Source: Burkholderiales bacterium (GTDB lineage Bacteria; Pseudomonadota; Gammaproteobacteria; Burkholderiales; Ga0077523). From it: 64,000 nt of DNA. Position numbers and translations under genes: made by a program. Shown piece by piece: positions 8,285-18,035 of this stretch; position 1 is the stretch's first letter, and each line of letters opens with the position of its first letter. Location: contig JALHMS010000002.1 in the NCBI GenBank assembly GCA_022843925.1, positions 267,906 through 331,905 of the forward strand, read 5' to 3'. A model generated the notes under the pieces. It was given only the letters and a program-made list of their open reading frames with translations. It made no database searches and was not told the origin of the DNA.

Positions 8285-10326
8285 TTCCTTTCCTCCTCCC
8301 TGGATGTCGCCGGATCCCGGCCGATGTCGCTTTCCAACTCTCGCGGCGGTCGCACGAAGTCGAGTGGTGCCGAGAAGAACCGCTTCACGAGCGCCAGCGT
8401 GAGTGGCCTGGCGTGCGCGAAGCGTACGCGGCGGGCCCGCATGGCGACCATCAGCGCCAGCGCGAAGCTGACGGTGAGGTTGACCACGCCGACGAGGGCG
8501 ATGCCCAGACAGGCGATCCCGATGGCAGCCCAGCCGATCCGGGTGTCGAGGGTCTCGATGGCGATGCCGAAATTGGCCGCCGAGAACGTGACGTGGCGGA
8601 TGTCGAGGGGCAGGCCGAAGTTGTAGCCGATGACCCCGGTCATGCCCAGCGCGAAGCCGAAGAAGGCGTTGCCCACCAATCCGCCCAGATTGTGCTCGAC
8701 GTAGTTGGCGAAGCGTGCGGCACGGTCCTCGCCGATGGTGGCGCGCAGCCAGCCGAGATGGCGCAGGCGCGCCGGGATGTTCCGGTACACGGACAGATTG
8801 TCGAAATAGCCGGAGACGAGCCCGGTCATGAAGAGGTACACGCCGGCAATGGCGGCGTGGAAGAGCGCGAGACTCGCCCATGGATGCAGATCGTGGAAAA
8901 GGTGCTCCGCCTTCTCGATGCCGGCCGCGTGGGTCCCCGTGCCCAGGAACATCACCCGGCCGAGGAACCATGCGAGGGGCAGCGCCAGTACGACGTTGCC
9001 CACGATGGCGATGAACTGGGTGCGGATGACGCGGACGATGAGCTCCACGAGCGGTGCGAGGTCCAGCCGCCGGCCCGTTCCCGACTCCAGGGCCTGGGCG
9101 ATGCGGGTGGCCGTCATGGCCGGCTGCTTGGTGGCGAGGGCGAAGTGCAGCACGTGGATGAGGATGAAGCCCGCCGCGTACATGAGGCTGTAGAGCAGGC
9201 CCTGGATGAACGGCGCGGCGTGCAGACCTGTGAGGCCGAGCTTCGTCAGGGCCATGAACGGGACGATGAGCCCCGCACCCAGCGCCGCCCGGAACATTGC
9301 ACGGAACTCGTCTCGCGTGCTGGTGATGTAGTGCTCGCCGGTCCGGCCGGAGTGTTCGGTGACTTCGCGGGCCAGCAGTTCGGTGTTCCGCGCGAGGTGC
9401 TGGCGCAGGCGGTTTCTGTTGTTGGCGGCATCGACGAACTCGGCCATCAGGCGGGCTGCGGGCACGGAACGGTGGGTCAGCGGTGCGGCATCGAGCAGGG
9501 ACAGCAGCGTGCGTTGCCTCGCGACGTTGTCGGTCAGGCGCTGCAGGATGTAGGTGAGGGCGATGCCGATGCCGGTTTCGCTCGTTCCGCGTCGAACCCG
9601 CTCGATCACGTCGTCGCATTGATCGAGCAGGACGAGGATGTGTCGCGCATCCTCGACGCCCGGCCGCTGGTCGATCCCTCCCTCGGTGAGCGTGTCGAGG
9701 AAGCGCTGCGTCTCGGTGCACTGGGCGATGAAAGGCGATAGGTGCTTCCGCAGTTCGGGGCGCACCGCCACGAGGTCGGGCTCGAGCCCCAACGCGGCGA
9801 TGCGGTGCGCAATGACGCGCACGCTCTCGACGATCTGACCCAATGTCGCACGGCCGTGCGGCGAGGCTGCCAGATCGAATCCGAGCTGATCGAACACGGC
9901 AGCCCAGTGTGCCGGATCGATGCCGCTCACCCACACGTGGTCGTCCGGTCGCGGGAACACGCGCTTCAGGAGCCCGGATAGCGAACGAGGGTCGAGCACC
10001 GGCGGCAGGATGCGGTGCATCAGCCGACGCGCGGCCTCGGTGTAGAAGCCGGTCCCGGGGAGGATGCCGAAGTCGGTGTAGAGATCGATCTGCTGGCGCG
10101 AGCCGAGCAGGCCCGTGAGGTAGGCCATCAGCGCCTGGCAGTGGTCGTGCCGGGTCCCGAGCAGGTATTGGAGGGCCTGCAGGTTCTTGACGGCCTGCGC
10201 AGTGTCGTCGACGTCGTCCGGTCGCAGTTCGTCGATGAGCTGCGCGAGCAGTTGCCCGTCGTCGTGGGCGCCGCTCGCGGCAATGCGGGCGAGAACAGCC
10301 CCGAGGCCGCCCGTCGTTTCAGTCAT
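8281..10326 (-). CDS. Gcr-type 'site-specific recombinase' family membrane protein
   Basis: The 681-aa protein matches the COG4389/Gcr family found mainly in betaproteobacteria. The family is called a site-specific recombinase in databases, but this protein has a soluble, helical N-terminal half (about 1-325) and then several strongly hydrophobic segments (about 330-630, such as FIAIVGNVVLALPLAWFLG and AFFGFALGMTGVIGYNFG). That is the layout of an inner-membrane protein. I see no serine or tyrosine recombinase motif. The C-terminal tail is basic and polar. The gene overlaps the aldolase gene by 4 bases, so both are probably made from one mRNA. Its function should be considered unknown. Confidence 0.82.
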   Translation of the reverse strand: MTETTGGLGAVLARIAASGAHDDGQLLAQLIDELRPDDVDDTAQAVKNLQALQYLLGTRHDHCQALMAYLTGLLGSRQQIDLYTDFGILPGTGFYTEAARRLMHRILPPVLDPRSLSGLLKRVFPRPDDHVWVSGIDPAHWAAVFDQLGFDLAASPHGRATLGQIVESVRVIAHRIAALGLEPDLVAVRPELRKHLSPFIAQCTETQRFLDTLTEGGIDQRPGVEDARHILVLLDQCDDVIERVRRGTSETGIGIALTYILQRLTDNVARQRTLLSLLDAAPLTHRSVPAARLMAEFVDAANNRNRLRQHLARNTELLAREVTEHSGRTGEHYITSTRDEFRAMFRAALGAGLIVPFMALTKLGLTGLHAAPFIQGLLYSLMYAAGFILIHVLHFALATKQPAMTATRIAQALESGTGRRLDLAPLVELIVRVIRTQFIAIVGNVVLALPLAWFLGRVMFLGTGTHAAGIEKAEHLFHDLHPWASLALFHAAIAGVYLFMTGLVSGYFDNLSVYRNIPARLRHLGWLRATIGEDRAARFANYVEHNLGGLVGNAFFGFALGMTGVIGYNFGLPLDIRHVTFSAANFGIAIETLDTRIGWAAIGIACLGIALVGVVNLTVSFALALMVAMRARRVRFAHARPLTLALVKRFFSAPLDFVRPPRELESDIGRDPATSREEERK

Positions 10327-10350
10327 CGATGGGGTCTGCGCACGGGGGCG

Positions 10351-11997
10351 TCACATGTTCGGATAGTTCGGACCGCCGCCACCCTCGGGCACCACCCAGC
10401 GGATGTTCTGGGTGGGATCCTTGATGTCGCAGGTCTTGCAGTGCACGCAGTTCTGGGCGTTGATCTGAAGCCGGTCGGAGCCGTCGTCCGTCTTGACGTA
10501 CTCGTACACGCCGGCGGGGCAGTAGCGCTGCTCCGGGCCCGCGTAGGTGGCGAGGTTCGTCCGCACGGGAACGGACGCATCCGCGAGCGTGAGGTGGATC
10601 GGCTGGTTCTCCTCGTGATTCGTGTTCGAGATGAACACCGACGAGAGGCGATCGAAGGTGAGCTTGCCGTCGGGCTTCGGGTACTCGATCGGCGTGCATT
10701 GCGCCGCGGGCTTCAGGCATTCGTGATCGTGGTGCTTCACGTGCAGCGTCCAGGGGGCGTTGCCGCGGAACACGACCTGGTCGATGCCGACCAGGACCGT
10801 CCCCGCGAGCAGCCCCTTCGACATGGCCGGCTTGAAGTTGCGCGCGCGGAACAGCTCGTCGTGCAGCCAGGAAGCGCGGAAGGCGGTCGGGTAGGTCTCG
10901 AGGACATCGTGCGAACGATCGGCGCCGAGGGCCTCGAATGCGGCTTCCGCGGCGAGCATGCCGGACTTGATCGCGGCATGGCTGCCCTTGATGCGGGAGG
11001 CGTTGAGGAACCCCGCATCGCAGCCGATGAGCGCCCCTCCGGGAAACACGAGTTTCGGCAGGGCCTGGATGCCGCCCGCGGTGATCGCACGCGCGCCGTA
11101 GGCGATCCGCTTGCCGCCCTCGAAGAAGCGGCGCACCTCGGGGTGCGTCTTGTAGCGCTGGAACTCCTCGTAGGGCGACAGGTACGGATTCCGGTAGGCG
11201 AGGCCCACCACGAAGCCGACGGCGACCTGGTTGTTCTCGAGGTGATACAGGAACGATCCGCCGTAGGTGTCGTTGTCGAGCGGCCAGCCCGCCGTGTGCA
11301 TCACGAGGCCCGGGACGTGCTGCTTCGGATCGATCTCCCAGAGTTCCTTGAGGCCGATGCCGTACGACTGGGGATCGCGGCCCTCGTCGAGTGCGAAGCG
11401 CGCGATGAGCGACTTGCCGAGATGGCCCCGCGCGCCTTCGGCAAAGAGCGTGTAGCGCCCTCGCAACTCCATGCCCGGCTGGTGGTGCGCCGTGGGTTGC
11501 CCGTCCCGTCCGATGCCCATGTCGCCGGTGGCGACACCGGTGACCGCACCGTCGGCGTCGAACAACACCTCGGCGGCGGCGAAGCCCGGATAGATCTCGA
11601 CGCCGAGGGACTCGGCCTGCGTGCCCAGCCATCGCACGACATTCGCGAGGCTGACGATGTAGTTGCCGTGATTGCGGAAGCAGTCGGGGAGCATCCAGTC
11701 GGGCGTGCGCCGCGCACCGGTGGCCGTGAGGAAGAGGAAACGATCCTCGGTCACCGGGGTGTTCAGCGGGGCCCCCAGCGACTTCCAGTCGGGGAACAGT
11801 TCGTCGATGGCCCTGGGGTCCATCACGGCGCCGGACAGGATGTGAGCGCCGAGTTCCGAGCCCTTCTCGAGCACACAGACCGACAGCTCGCGACCGTGCT
11901 CGACGGCGAGCTGCTTCAGGCGGATCGCGGCGCCGAGCCCCGCGGGCCCGCCACCGACGATCACGACGTCGTACTCCATGAATTCGCGTTCGGCCAA
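10351..11997 (-). CDS. Electron transfer flavoprotein:ubiquinone oxidoreductase (ETF-QO)
   Basis: The 548-aa membrane-associated flavoprotein takes electrons from reduced ETF and passes them to quinone, linking acyl-CoA dehydrogenation to respiration. The FAD site is at the N-terminus ([15 protein letters not shown]). The C-terminal ferredoxin-like 4Fe-4S part has YCPAGVYEY and [18 protein letters not shown], whose Cys residues are cluster ligands. A TTG start at 11997 is chosen: it follows AAGGAG by 6 bases and yields the usual short leader before EYDVVIV. ATG 11979, six codons downstream, is the alternative; the open frame further upstream to 12111 has no family similarity. Its location next to the beta-oxidation genes fits its role. 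Confidence 0.95.
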   Translation of the reverse strand: MAEREFMEYDVVIVGGGPAGLGAAIRLKQLAVEHGRELSVCVLEKGSELGAHILSGAVMDPRAIDELFPDWKSLGAPLNTPVTEDRFLFLTATGARRTPDWMLPDCFRNHGNYIVSLANVVRWLGTQAESLGVEIYPGFAAAEVLFDADGAVTGVATGDMGIGRDGQPTAHHQPGMELRGRYTLFAEGARGHLGKSLIARFALDEGRDPQSYGIGLKELWEIDPKQHVPGLVMHTAGWPLDNDTYGGSFLYHLENNQVAVGFVVGLAYRNPYLSPYEEFQRYKTHPEVRRFFEGGKRIAYGARAITAGGIQALPKLVFPGGALIGCDAGFLNASRIKGSHAAIKSGMLAAEAAFEALGADRSHDVLETYPTAFRASWLHDELFRARNFKPAMSKGLLAGTVLVGIDQVVFRGNAPWTLHVKHHDHECLKPAAQCTPIEYPKPDGKLTFDRLSSVFISNTNHEENQPIHLTLADASVPVRTNLATYAGPEQRYCPAGVYEYVKTDDGSDRLQINAQNCVHCKTCDIKDPTQNIRWVVPEGGGGPNYPNM

Positions 11998-12257
11998 CTG
12001 CGGCTCCTTCGACTGTTTCGGGCTCCGCCCTGCGCACGCTCTCGCGTATGCGCCGGGCGAGGCGGAATTGGCGGTGATGGCGAGGGACGTCCGGGGTATC
12101 CGCGGTGACATCCGGGCTAGAATCGCGGCCCCATTTCCCGGGACTGCCGCCGCTTGGTCCGACCCGCACGGTTGACGATGCGTTCGACACGCGTTGCGAC
12201 CTTCCCAGGCAGCGCCCGATGATAAACCGAAGCCCCTTCCGAGACCCGCATTCCGCC

Positions 12258-12698
12258 ATGATTCCGAGCCATCCGACTGCCATGCACATCGAACGCCTGC
12301 GGCTGCGCTGGGGCGAGATGGACGCGATGAAGCATCTGAACAACGTCTCGTACTTCCGCTATTTCGAGCAGGCGCGCATCTCGTGGTTCGAGGCGCTCGG
12401 ATTCGACGCCGCGGGCGACGTCGAGGGTCCGGTGCTCGGCTCCATCAGCTGCCGGTTCATCAAGCCGGCGTTGTATCCGTGCGATGTCGTCGTGACGCTG
12501 TGGCCGACCCGCATCGGCAACTCGAGCTTCACGATGGGCCAGCAGATGGTTCGCGACGGCGGTGATGGAGACGTCTACGCGGCGGGGGACGCCACGATGG
12601 TCTGGATCGACATCGAGACCGGGCGGCCGCGTCCGCTGCCCGCGGCGATGCGGGCCGTGCTTCAGGCGGCCATGGACGGCAGCGCGTCGACCACCTGA
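12258..12698 (+). CDS. Acyl-CoA thioesterase, 4-hydroxybenzoyl-CoA thioesterase-like hotdog protein
   Basis: This 146-aa hotdog-fold protein has the 4HBT/FcbC/YbgC signature: [27 protein letters not shown], with the catalytic Asp in [11 protein letters not shown]. It should hydrolyse an acyl-CoA thioester, but the substrate is unknown. The start is uncertain: ATG 12258, ATG 12219 and ATG 12282 are all in frame and none has a convincing ribosome-binding site; 12258 is a compromise that keeps the usual N-terminal length. It is divergent from ETF-QO across about 260 bases and its stop overlaps the end of the convergent SDR-like gene by 37 bases. Confidence 0.85.
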   Translation: MIPSHPTAMHIERLRLRWGEMDAMKHLNNVSYFRYFEQARISWFEALGFDAAGDVEGPVLGSISCRFIKPALYPCDVVVTLWPTRIGNSSFTMGQQMVRDGGDGDVYAAGDATMVWIDIETGRPRPLPAAMRAVLQAAMDGSASTT

Positions 12699-13417
12699 CC
12701 CGTCGTGCCCCGCCCCGCGGGGCCGAGCAGCTGGAGGTAGGCGGGCACCACGGCCTCGACGGCCGGCACGGTCGGCGACCGGTCCCCCGGATGTGTGATG
12801 GCCCGCGAGGGCGACGCGACGGCGCCGGGAATGACGGCGTTCACTCGGAGGTCCGGATGGACGGCCCACTCCTCGGCCTGCGAACGCATGGCCATCTCCA
12901 GCGCTGCGCGGGGCGCGGTGATGCCGGCCCACCAGGCGCCCGGCGTCCGCAGATGCGAATCGAGTGTGTAGACGACCGAGGCATCGGGCGACACCCTCAG
13001 GAAGGGCAGACAGATGCGGGTGAGCGCAAGCGGTGCGAGCCAGTTCACGCGGGCGAGGCGCAGCCAGGTTTCGAGATCCATCGCGTCCACACCGGTGAGT
13101 CGTTCGGTATGGGCGGCGCAGTGGGCGATGCCGTCGAGTCGCCCGATGGCCTGGATGACGGCGCTCACGGCTTCACTGAAGTGGCGGTCGGTGGCGGTGG
13201 AGAAGTCCAGCGGCACGGCCGCCGGTTCCGGTCCGCCGGCGGACTCGATCTCGTCATAGACGGCGGCCAGGCGGGATTCGTCCCGACCGTGCAGGACCAC
13301 GGTGGCACCCCGGGCGGCGGCAGCGAGCGCCACGGCGCGACCGATTCCCCGGGAGGCGCCGGTGACCAGGATGCAGCGACCCGACAGGTCGTCGGCGTAA
13401 GGCGTGTCTATACTCAT
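12662..13417 (-). CDS. SDR-like protein lacking the catalytic Tyr/Lys
   Basis: The 251-aa protein has a clear short-chain dehydrogenase/reductase Rossmann fold: VTGASRGIGRAVALAAAARG at the N-terminus (cofactor site), a VVLHGRDESRL strand, VNWLAPLALTRICLPFLR and RVNAVIPGAVASP near the C-terminus. The catalytic YxxxK position instead reads ITAPRAALEMAM, so the Tyr and Lys are replaced by Ile and Arg if aligned on YciK-type enzymes. It may be an inactive or altered SDR, or bind a partner. Its ATG overlaps the hpnE stop by 4 bases (ATGA), making it the last gene of the hpnCDE operon. In-frame open sequence continues upstream within hpnE, but the overlap and homology set the start. Confidence 0.82.
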   Translation of the reverse strand: MSIDTPYADDLSGRCILVTGASRGIGRAVALAAAARGATVVLHGRDESRLAAVYDEIESAGGPEPAAVPLDFSTATDRHFSEAVSAVIQAIGRLDGIAHCAAHTERLTGVDAMDLETWLRLARVNWLAPLALTRICLPFLRVSPDASVVYTLDSHLRTPGAWWAGITAPRAALEMAMRSQAEEWAVHPDLRVNAVIPGAVASPSRAITHPGDRSPTVPAVEAVVPAYLQLLGPAGRGTTGQVVDALPSMAA

Positions 13418-14706
13418 GGGTTCTCCAGAGCGGACTGCGCGCAGACGAGTCCGCTGCGCACCGCGGCTTCCAGTGTGGCCGGATAGTCCGATGCCGTGTA
13501 GTCCCCGGCGAGATGGAATCCCCGCAGGGCGGTGCGCTGCGTCGGCCGGTCGACGCCGGGTGAGCAGAGGAAGGTGGCCCGTTTCTCGACGATGACCCGG
13601 GTCCGCTGCGCGGCCGGCGGCAGGGCGAGCTGGTTGGCGAGCTGGACTTCGACCTGCCGCGTGAGCTCTGCGTGCGGCGTGCCGGTCCAGCGATCCGACG
13701 CGCTGATCACGACACCCAGCCAGCCGCGCTGTCCGCCGAGCCGCTGGCGGTCGAAGACCCATTCCCCGGGACCGTCGCCCAGTCCGATCATCGGAGAACG
13801 AAGTCGCACGTCGATGCCGTAGTCGAGATACACGGACACGATCGGCGCGTGCCGCAGGGCTGCAGCGCGGGCGGCAACATCCGCCAGGGCGGGCAGATCC
13901 CGCAGCAGGGGTGCGAGGCGCGCGGGGTCGACGGCGCAGATCACCTGGGCGTACGAGGCCGTACGACGCGCAGTCCGGATCGTGAAGGGTCCGCCGCCAT
14001 CGATGGCGCTCACAGCCTCGCCCAGGTGGACGCTGCCTCCACGCGCGATCACGAAGTCTGCAGCGGGCTCCGGGAACATCGCGGAGAGATCGACGGTGGT
14101 GAACACGAGATCCGACGCTTGGCGGCTGCCGGCGAGTCCGTCCCGAAGCACGTGCAGGAACACCTGCGCATCGGCGACATCCGGCGGCGTGTTGAGCGCG
14201 GCGATGCAGAGCGGATGCCAGAGCGCCTCCCGGAGGCGTCGCGGTTGGCGGTGCGCGTCCAGCATTGACGTGACGGATATCTCCCCGGCGCACCGGTACT
14301 GATCTCGTTTGGCGCTCTGCATCAGGCGGGCGGCGGCCAGACGGTCCGACCAACCGATTCCGCGTGCTCCGAGAAGGCCCGCGAGCAGATGCCACGGCGC
14401 CGGTATCGGTGGGCAGTCGAGGCGGAATCCGTCCACGGTTTCGAGTCTGAGCGGCGTGCGGAGGATGGAAGCATCGGGGGCGCCAACACGCGCCAGGCAG
14501 GCGAGTGTTTCGGTGTAGGCCCCGAGCAGCAGGTGCAGGCCGTTGTCGAGCGCCACGCCGTCGATCTCCACACGTCGTGCGCGGCCGCCGAGCACCCGGC
14601 CAGCTTCGTACACGTCGACGCACCTGCCTTCCGCGGCGAGCTTCGACGCCGCGGCCATGCCGGCCCAGCCGCCACCGATCACCGCGATGCGAGGGCGGTC
14701 GGTCAT
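13414..14706 (-). CDS. hpnE: Hydroxysqualene dehydroxylase HpnE
   Basis: This 430-aa FAD-dependent amine-oxidase/desaturase-family enzyme should reduce hydroxysqualene to squalene, the third step of the HpnCDE route from farnesyl diphosphate. The N-terminal dinucleotide site is IAVIGGGWAGMAAASKLAAEG, followed by DVYEAGRVLGGRARR and DNGLHLLLGAY; the C-terminal FAD contact is GFHLAGDYTASDYPATLEAA. ATG 14706 gives the family N-terminus. A GTG at 14745, overlapping the end of hpnD by 8 bases, would add 13 residues without similarity. The gene lies between hpnD and the SDR-like gene, all on the minus strand and nearly without gaps. Confidence 0.92.
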   Translation of the reverse strand: MTDRPRIAVIGGGWAGMAAASKLAAEGRCVDVYEAGRVLGGRARRVEIDGVALDNGLHLLLGAYTETLACLARVGAPDASILRTPLRLETVDGFRLDCPPIPAPWHLLAGLLGARGIGWSDRLAAARLMQSAKRDQYRCAGEISVTSMLDAHRQPRRLREALWHPLCIAALNTPPDVADAQVFLHVLRDGLAGSRQASDLVFTTVDLSAMFPEPAADFVIARGGSVHLGEAVSAIDGGGPFTIRTARRTASYAQVICAVDPARLAPLLRDLPALADVAARAAALRHAPIVSVYLDYGIDVRLRSPMIGLGDGPGEWVFDRQRLGGQRGWLGVVISASDRWTGTPHAELTRQVEVQLANQLALPPAAQRTRVIVEKRATFLCSPGVDRPTQRTALRGFHLAGDYTASDYPATLEAAVRSGLVCAQSALENP

Positions 14707-14737
14707 CGCGGCGCGCGGGACTCCGCCGGCGAGCGGC

Positions 14738-15571
14738 TCATGCACGGACCCACGTCCGCCAGGCGGTCCAGAGCTTCACGATCGGCGTGAGCGAGACGCG
14801 GCGGTTCATGATGCGTGCGCCTTCCGCCTCGACTTCGCCGAGCAGCTTCCGGTAGATCGCGGCCATCACGAGACCGGCCCGCTGACGCCTGCGATCGGCA
14901 CTGGGCAACGCTGCCATCGCGCGGGAGTAGAACGCCTTGGCCCGCTCCGCCTGGAAGCGGAGCAGGGCCGCGATCTCTTCGGTCTCGCGGAACAGGATGA
15001 GATCGTCCGTGGTGACGCCGAAGCGGTCGAGCTCGTCGAGGGGCAGGTAGATGCGGTTGCGGCGTACATCCTCGCCCACGTCGCGCACGATGTTCGTGAG
15101 CTGCAGGGCGATGCCGAGATCGCGGGCGTAGTCGAGCGTGGCCGGGACCGAATAGCCGAAGATGCGCGCCGAGAGCAGTCCCACCACCCCGGCGACGCGA
15201 TGGCAGTAGACCTCCAGGGTGGCGAAGTCGGGATACCGGTTGTAGTCGAGGTCCATCCGCATGCCCTCGATGATGTCCTCGAACCGGGCCTGCGGAAGGT
15301 CGAAGGCCTTCACGACCGGCGCGAGCGCGAGCGACACCGGATGGGTGGGGGTTCCGTCGAAGACCGCGGCGATCTCGGTGCGCCACCAGTCCAGCTTGGT
15401 GCGGGCCACCACCGGATCGAGGCCCTCGTCCACCACGTCATCCACCTCGCGGCAGAAGGCATACAGGGCGGTGATGGCCGTCCTCTGGTCCCGCGGGAGG
15501 AACAGGAAGCTGTAATAGAAGCTGGAGCCGCTGCGGGCGGCTCGCTCCTGGCAGTACTGGTCCGGGGTCAT
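14738..15571 (-). CDS. hpnD: Presqualene diphosphate synthase HpnD
   Basis: The 277-aa prenyl-transferase joins two farnesyl diphosphates to presqualene diphosphate. It has both Asp-rich metal-binding motifs of the squalene/phytoene synthase family: CREVDDVVDE near residue 45 and QLTNIVRDVGEDVRRNR near 165, followed by IYLPLDEL. The N-terminus MTPDQYCQERAARSGSSFYY is the HpnD type and distinguishes it from HpnC next door. The ATG at 15571 lies 5 bases after the hpnC stop. Together with hpnC and hpnE it forms the squalene operon; squalene may go to hopanoids, but no squalene-hopene cyclase gene is in this window. Confidence 0.93.
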   Translation of the reverse strand: MTPDQYCQERAARSGSSFYYSFLFLPRDQRTAITALYAFCREVDDVVDEGLDPVVARTKLDWWRTEIAAVFDGTPTHPVSLALAPVVKAFDLPQARFEDIIEGMRMDLDYNRYPDFATLEVYCHRVAGVVGLLSARIFGYSVPATLDYARDLGIALQLTNIVRDVGEDVRRNRIYLPLDELDRFGVTTDDLILFRETEEIAALLRFQAERAKAFYSRAMAALPSADRRRQRAGLVMAAIYRKLLGEVEAEGARIMNRRVSLTPIVKLWTAWRTWVRA

Positions 15572-15575
15572 CGGG

Positions 15576-16400
15576 CTACCGGGTGAGGGCGCGCCACAGG
15601 AGCAGCGGCGCGTCGATGGGACGAAGGACCGGGCGGTGGCGGAAGACGTCGCCGTCCACGGCGGACAGTTTCTCGAGGATGCGGGCACCACCCATCACGA
15701 TGAGGCGCAGTTCCAAGCCGATCCGGCCGTCCAGCACGCGCCCGAGGGGTGCCCCCGCCTGGAGCATCCGCCGGGTTCGTTCGATCTGGAAGCGCATCAA
15801 GGCCTGCCATCGGGGGCCGGCGTCGCCGTTCGCGATCATGTTCTCGTCCACCCGGAAGCGGGCGAGCTCGTCGAGCGGCAGGTAGATCCTTCCTCGCGCG
15901 TAGTCCCCGGCGACATCCTGCAGGAAGTTCGTGAGCTGCAGGGCGGAGCAGATGCCATCGCTCAACGCCAGGTTGCGAGATTCGGTGCGTCCGAAGAGAT
16001 GCAGGAGTATCCGGCCCACCGGGTTGGCGGAGCGGCGGCAGTAGTGCATTACCTCCCCGAAGTCGGCATACCGGGTCTTGGTGACATCCTGCCGGAAGGC
16101 ATCGATCAGATCGCGGAAGGGCGCCAGCGGGAGGTCGTGCGTGCGAATCGTCGCCGCAAGCGCCTCGTATAGCGCAGACTGGGGGGGCGTTCCCGCCTCG
16201 ATGCGGCTCAATTCGGCCAGACGGTCTTCCAGCGCTGCCAGGCGCTCCTCGGGGGGGGCGTCCCCTTCGTCCGCGATGTCGTCCGCTTCGCGGGCGAATC
16301 GATAGATCGTTGCGACCGGCGGGCGCAGTCGCGCGGGCAGCACGAGCGAGGCCACCGGGAAGTTCTCGTAGTGCTCGACGGATGTGGCGGCGCTGGCCAT
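15576..16400 (-). CDS. hpnC: Hydroxysqualene synthase HpnC
   Basis: The 274-aa protein converts presqualene diphosphate to hydroxysqualene. The Asp-rich motifs are present as READDIADEGD and QLTNFLQDVAGDYARGRIYLP, and the N-terminus contains the HpnC-type SVEHYENFPVASLVLP. ATG 16400 is preferred because it puts this conserved segment near the start; a GTG at 16439 would add 13 residues. It is the first gene of the minus-strand operon hpnC-hpnD-hpnE-SDR and is divergent from tRNA-Leu and trigger factor, so the operon promoter must lie between about 16400 and 16490 or within the start of the gene. Confidence 0.92.
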   Translation of the reverse strand: MASAATSVEHYENFPVASLVLPARLRPPVATIYRFAREADDIADEGDAPPEERLAALEDRLAELSRIEAGTPPQSALYEALAATIRTHDLPLAPFRDLIDAFRQDVTKTRYADFGEVMHYCRRSANPVGRILLHLFGRTESRNLALSDGICSALQLTNFLQDVAGDYARGRIYLPLDELARFRVDENMIANGDAGPRWQALMRFQIERTRRMLQAGAPLGRVLDGRIGLELRLIVMGGARILEKLSAVDGDVFRHRPVLRPIDAPLLLWRALTR

Positions 16401-16491
16401 CAGGGAAACGCTCGTCGCGTCAGACAGTTGCGACACCACGACGATGGCGTCGGGTGCGGAGGGGTGGCGATTGTACTAAAATGGATCCACC

Positions 16492-16576
<85 letters not shown>

Positions 16577-16730
16577 AACGTGTCAGTCCTGCCGATTTCC
16601 GTCCGCAGACGCCGTGGCAACACGGGGTCCGGATGCCGGGGCGATCCGCCCGGCGGAGACCGGGCGGCGGAGGAGCAGTCCGGGAGGTCTACGGCGTGAC
16701 ACGATCCACCAACAAATCCGAGTGAACCCC

Positions 16731-18035
16731 ATGCAAGCGAGTTTGGAAACCCTGAGCAGCCTCGAGCGCCGTCTGAAGGTGGCCGTGCCGATGGACCAGA
16801 TCAACACCGAGATCGACAACCGCCTGAAGCGCCTCCAGCGCACCGTGAAGCTGCACGGCTTCCGTCCCGGCAAGGTGCCCTTCAAGGTCGTGGCCCAGCA
16901 GTACGGTCCGCAGGTGCGGCAGGAGGTCCTCGGCGATACGGTCGAGCGCACCTTCGGTGACGCCGTCCGCGAGAAAAACCTCCGGGTGGCCGGTTACCCC
17001 CGCATCGAGACCGCGCCGCGTGCGGAGGCCGAGAACGAGTTCGAATTCACGGCCACGTTCGAGGTCTTTCCCGAGATCACGTTGGGCGATCTGTCGGCTG
17101 TCGCCATCGACCGGCCCGTCGTGGTCGTGGGTGATGCCGAGGTCGACAAGACCGTCGAGGTGCTCCGCAAGCAACGCACCCAGTACGTCCCGGTCGATCG
17201 CCCTGCAGCGTCGGGCGACGTGGTCGTTATCGACTACATCGGGAAGATCGATGGCGTTGCGTTCGAGGGCGGCAGTGCCAATGGCCAGGCGGTTTCGATC
17301 GGTGAAGGGCGTCTGTTGCCGGACTTCGAGGCGAACCTCCCCGGGATGTCGGTCGGCGAGACGCGCACCTTCGAGTTGACCTTTCCGGCGGATTATCACG
17401 GTGCAGAAGTGGCCGGTAAGAATGCGTCGTTCGACGTCACCTTGCAGTTGGTGCAGGAGCAGAACCTGCCCGCGCTCGATGCGGAATTCGCGAAGGGTCT
17501 CGGGATCCCCGACGGCGATCTCGACAAGATGCGGGCGGACGTCCGGGCGAATCTGGAACGCGAAGTGAAGCGGCGGGTGCAGGCGCGCGTGAAGGACCAG
17601 GTGCTGAAAGCCCTCATCGATACGTCCACGCTCGAGGTGCCCAAGGCGCTGATCGAAATGGAGATCGACCGTTTGATGGAAGGGACTGCCGAGAGCCTCA
17701 AGGCCCGTGGGATGGGCGATCAGGCCGGCACGATGCCTCGGGATGTGTTCGAGCAGGAGGCCCGTCGGCGGGTGACCATCGGTCTGGTTCTTGCTGAACT
17801 CGTCAAGCGGGAAGGGGTCAAGGCTGAGCCGGAACAAGTGCGGGCCATGGTGCAGGACTACGCGCAGAGTTACGAGCATCCGGACGAGGTCGTCCGCTGG
17901 TACTACCAGTCTCCGGATCGGGTGCGTGAGGTCGAGTCCGTGGTTGTCGAGAACAATGTAGTCGACTGGGTGTTGGCCAAGGCGAAAGTGACCGAGACGC
18001 CGACACCGTTCGATGACCTGATGGGGAAGGCATGA
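16731..18035 (+). CDS. tig: Trigger factor
   Basis: The 434-aa ribosome-bound chaperone and peptidyl-prolyl isomerase protects nascent chains. The N-terminal ribosome-binding domain (1 to about 115) contains the signature GFRPGKVP at residues 43-50. The FKBP-like domain (about 155-245) includes [14 protein letters not shown] and the C-terminal helical cradle occupies the rest. The start at 16731 matches the family; the frame is open upstream through tRNA-Leu but that is not coding. The stop overlaps the clpP start by 4 bases (ATGA), so tig, clpP and probably clpX are co-expressed. Confidence 0.97.
   Translation: MQASLETLSSLERRLKVAVPMDQINTEIDNRLKRLQRTVKLHGFRPGKVPFKVVAQQYGPQVRQEVLGDTVERTFGDAVREKNLRVAGYPRIETAPRAEAENEFEFTATFEVFPEITLGDLSAVAIDRPVVVVGDAEVDKTVEVLRKQRTQYVPVDRPAASGDVVVIDYIGKIDGVAFEGGSANGQAVSIGEGRLLPDFEANLPGMSVGETRTFELTFPADYHGAEVAGKNASFDVTLQLVQEQNLPALDAEFAKGLGIPDGDLDKMRADVRANLEREVKRRVQARVKDQVLKALIDTSTLEVPKALIEMEIDRLMEGTAESLKARGMGDQAGTMPRDVFEQEARRRVTIGLVLAELVKREGVKAEPEQVRAMVQDYAQSYEHPDEVVRWYYQSPDRVREVESVVVENNVVDWVLAKAKVTETPTPFDDLMGKA

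Noticed and set aside
8285-9934. In-frame upstream extension of the aldolase across the Gcr gene
   Set aside because: Aldolase similarity begins at 8284 with a strong ribosome-binding site; the upstream part overlaps the Gcr gene in another frame and has no family similarity.
10015-12108. 697-codon plus-strand frame opposite ETF-QO
   Set aside because: The composition is typical of antisense shadow frames and the minus strand encodes an unmistakable ETF-QO with FAD and Fe-S motifs.
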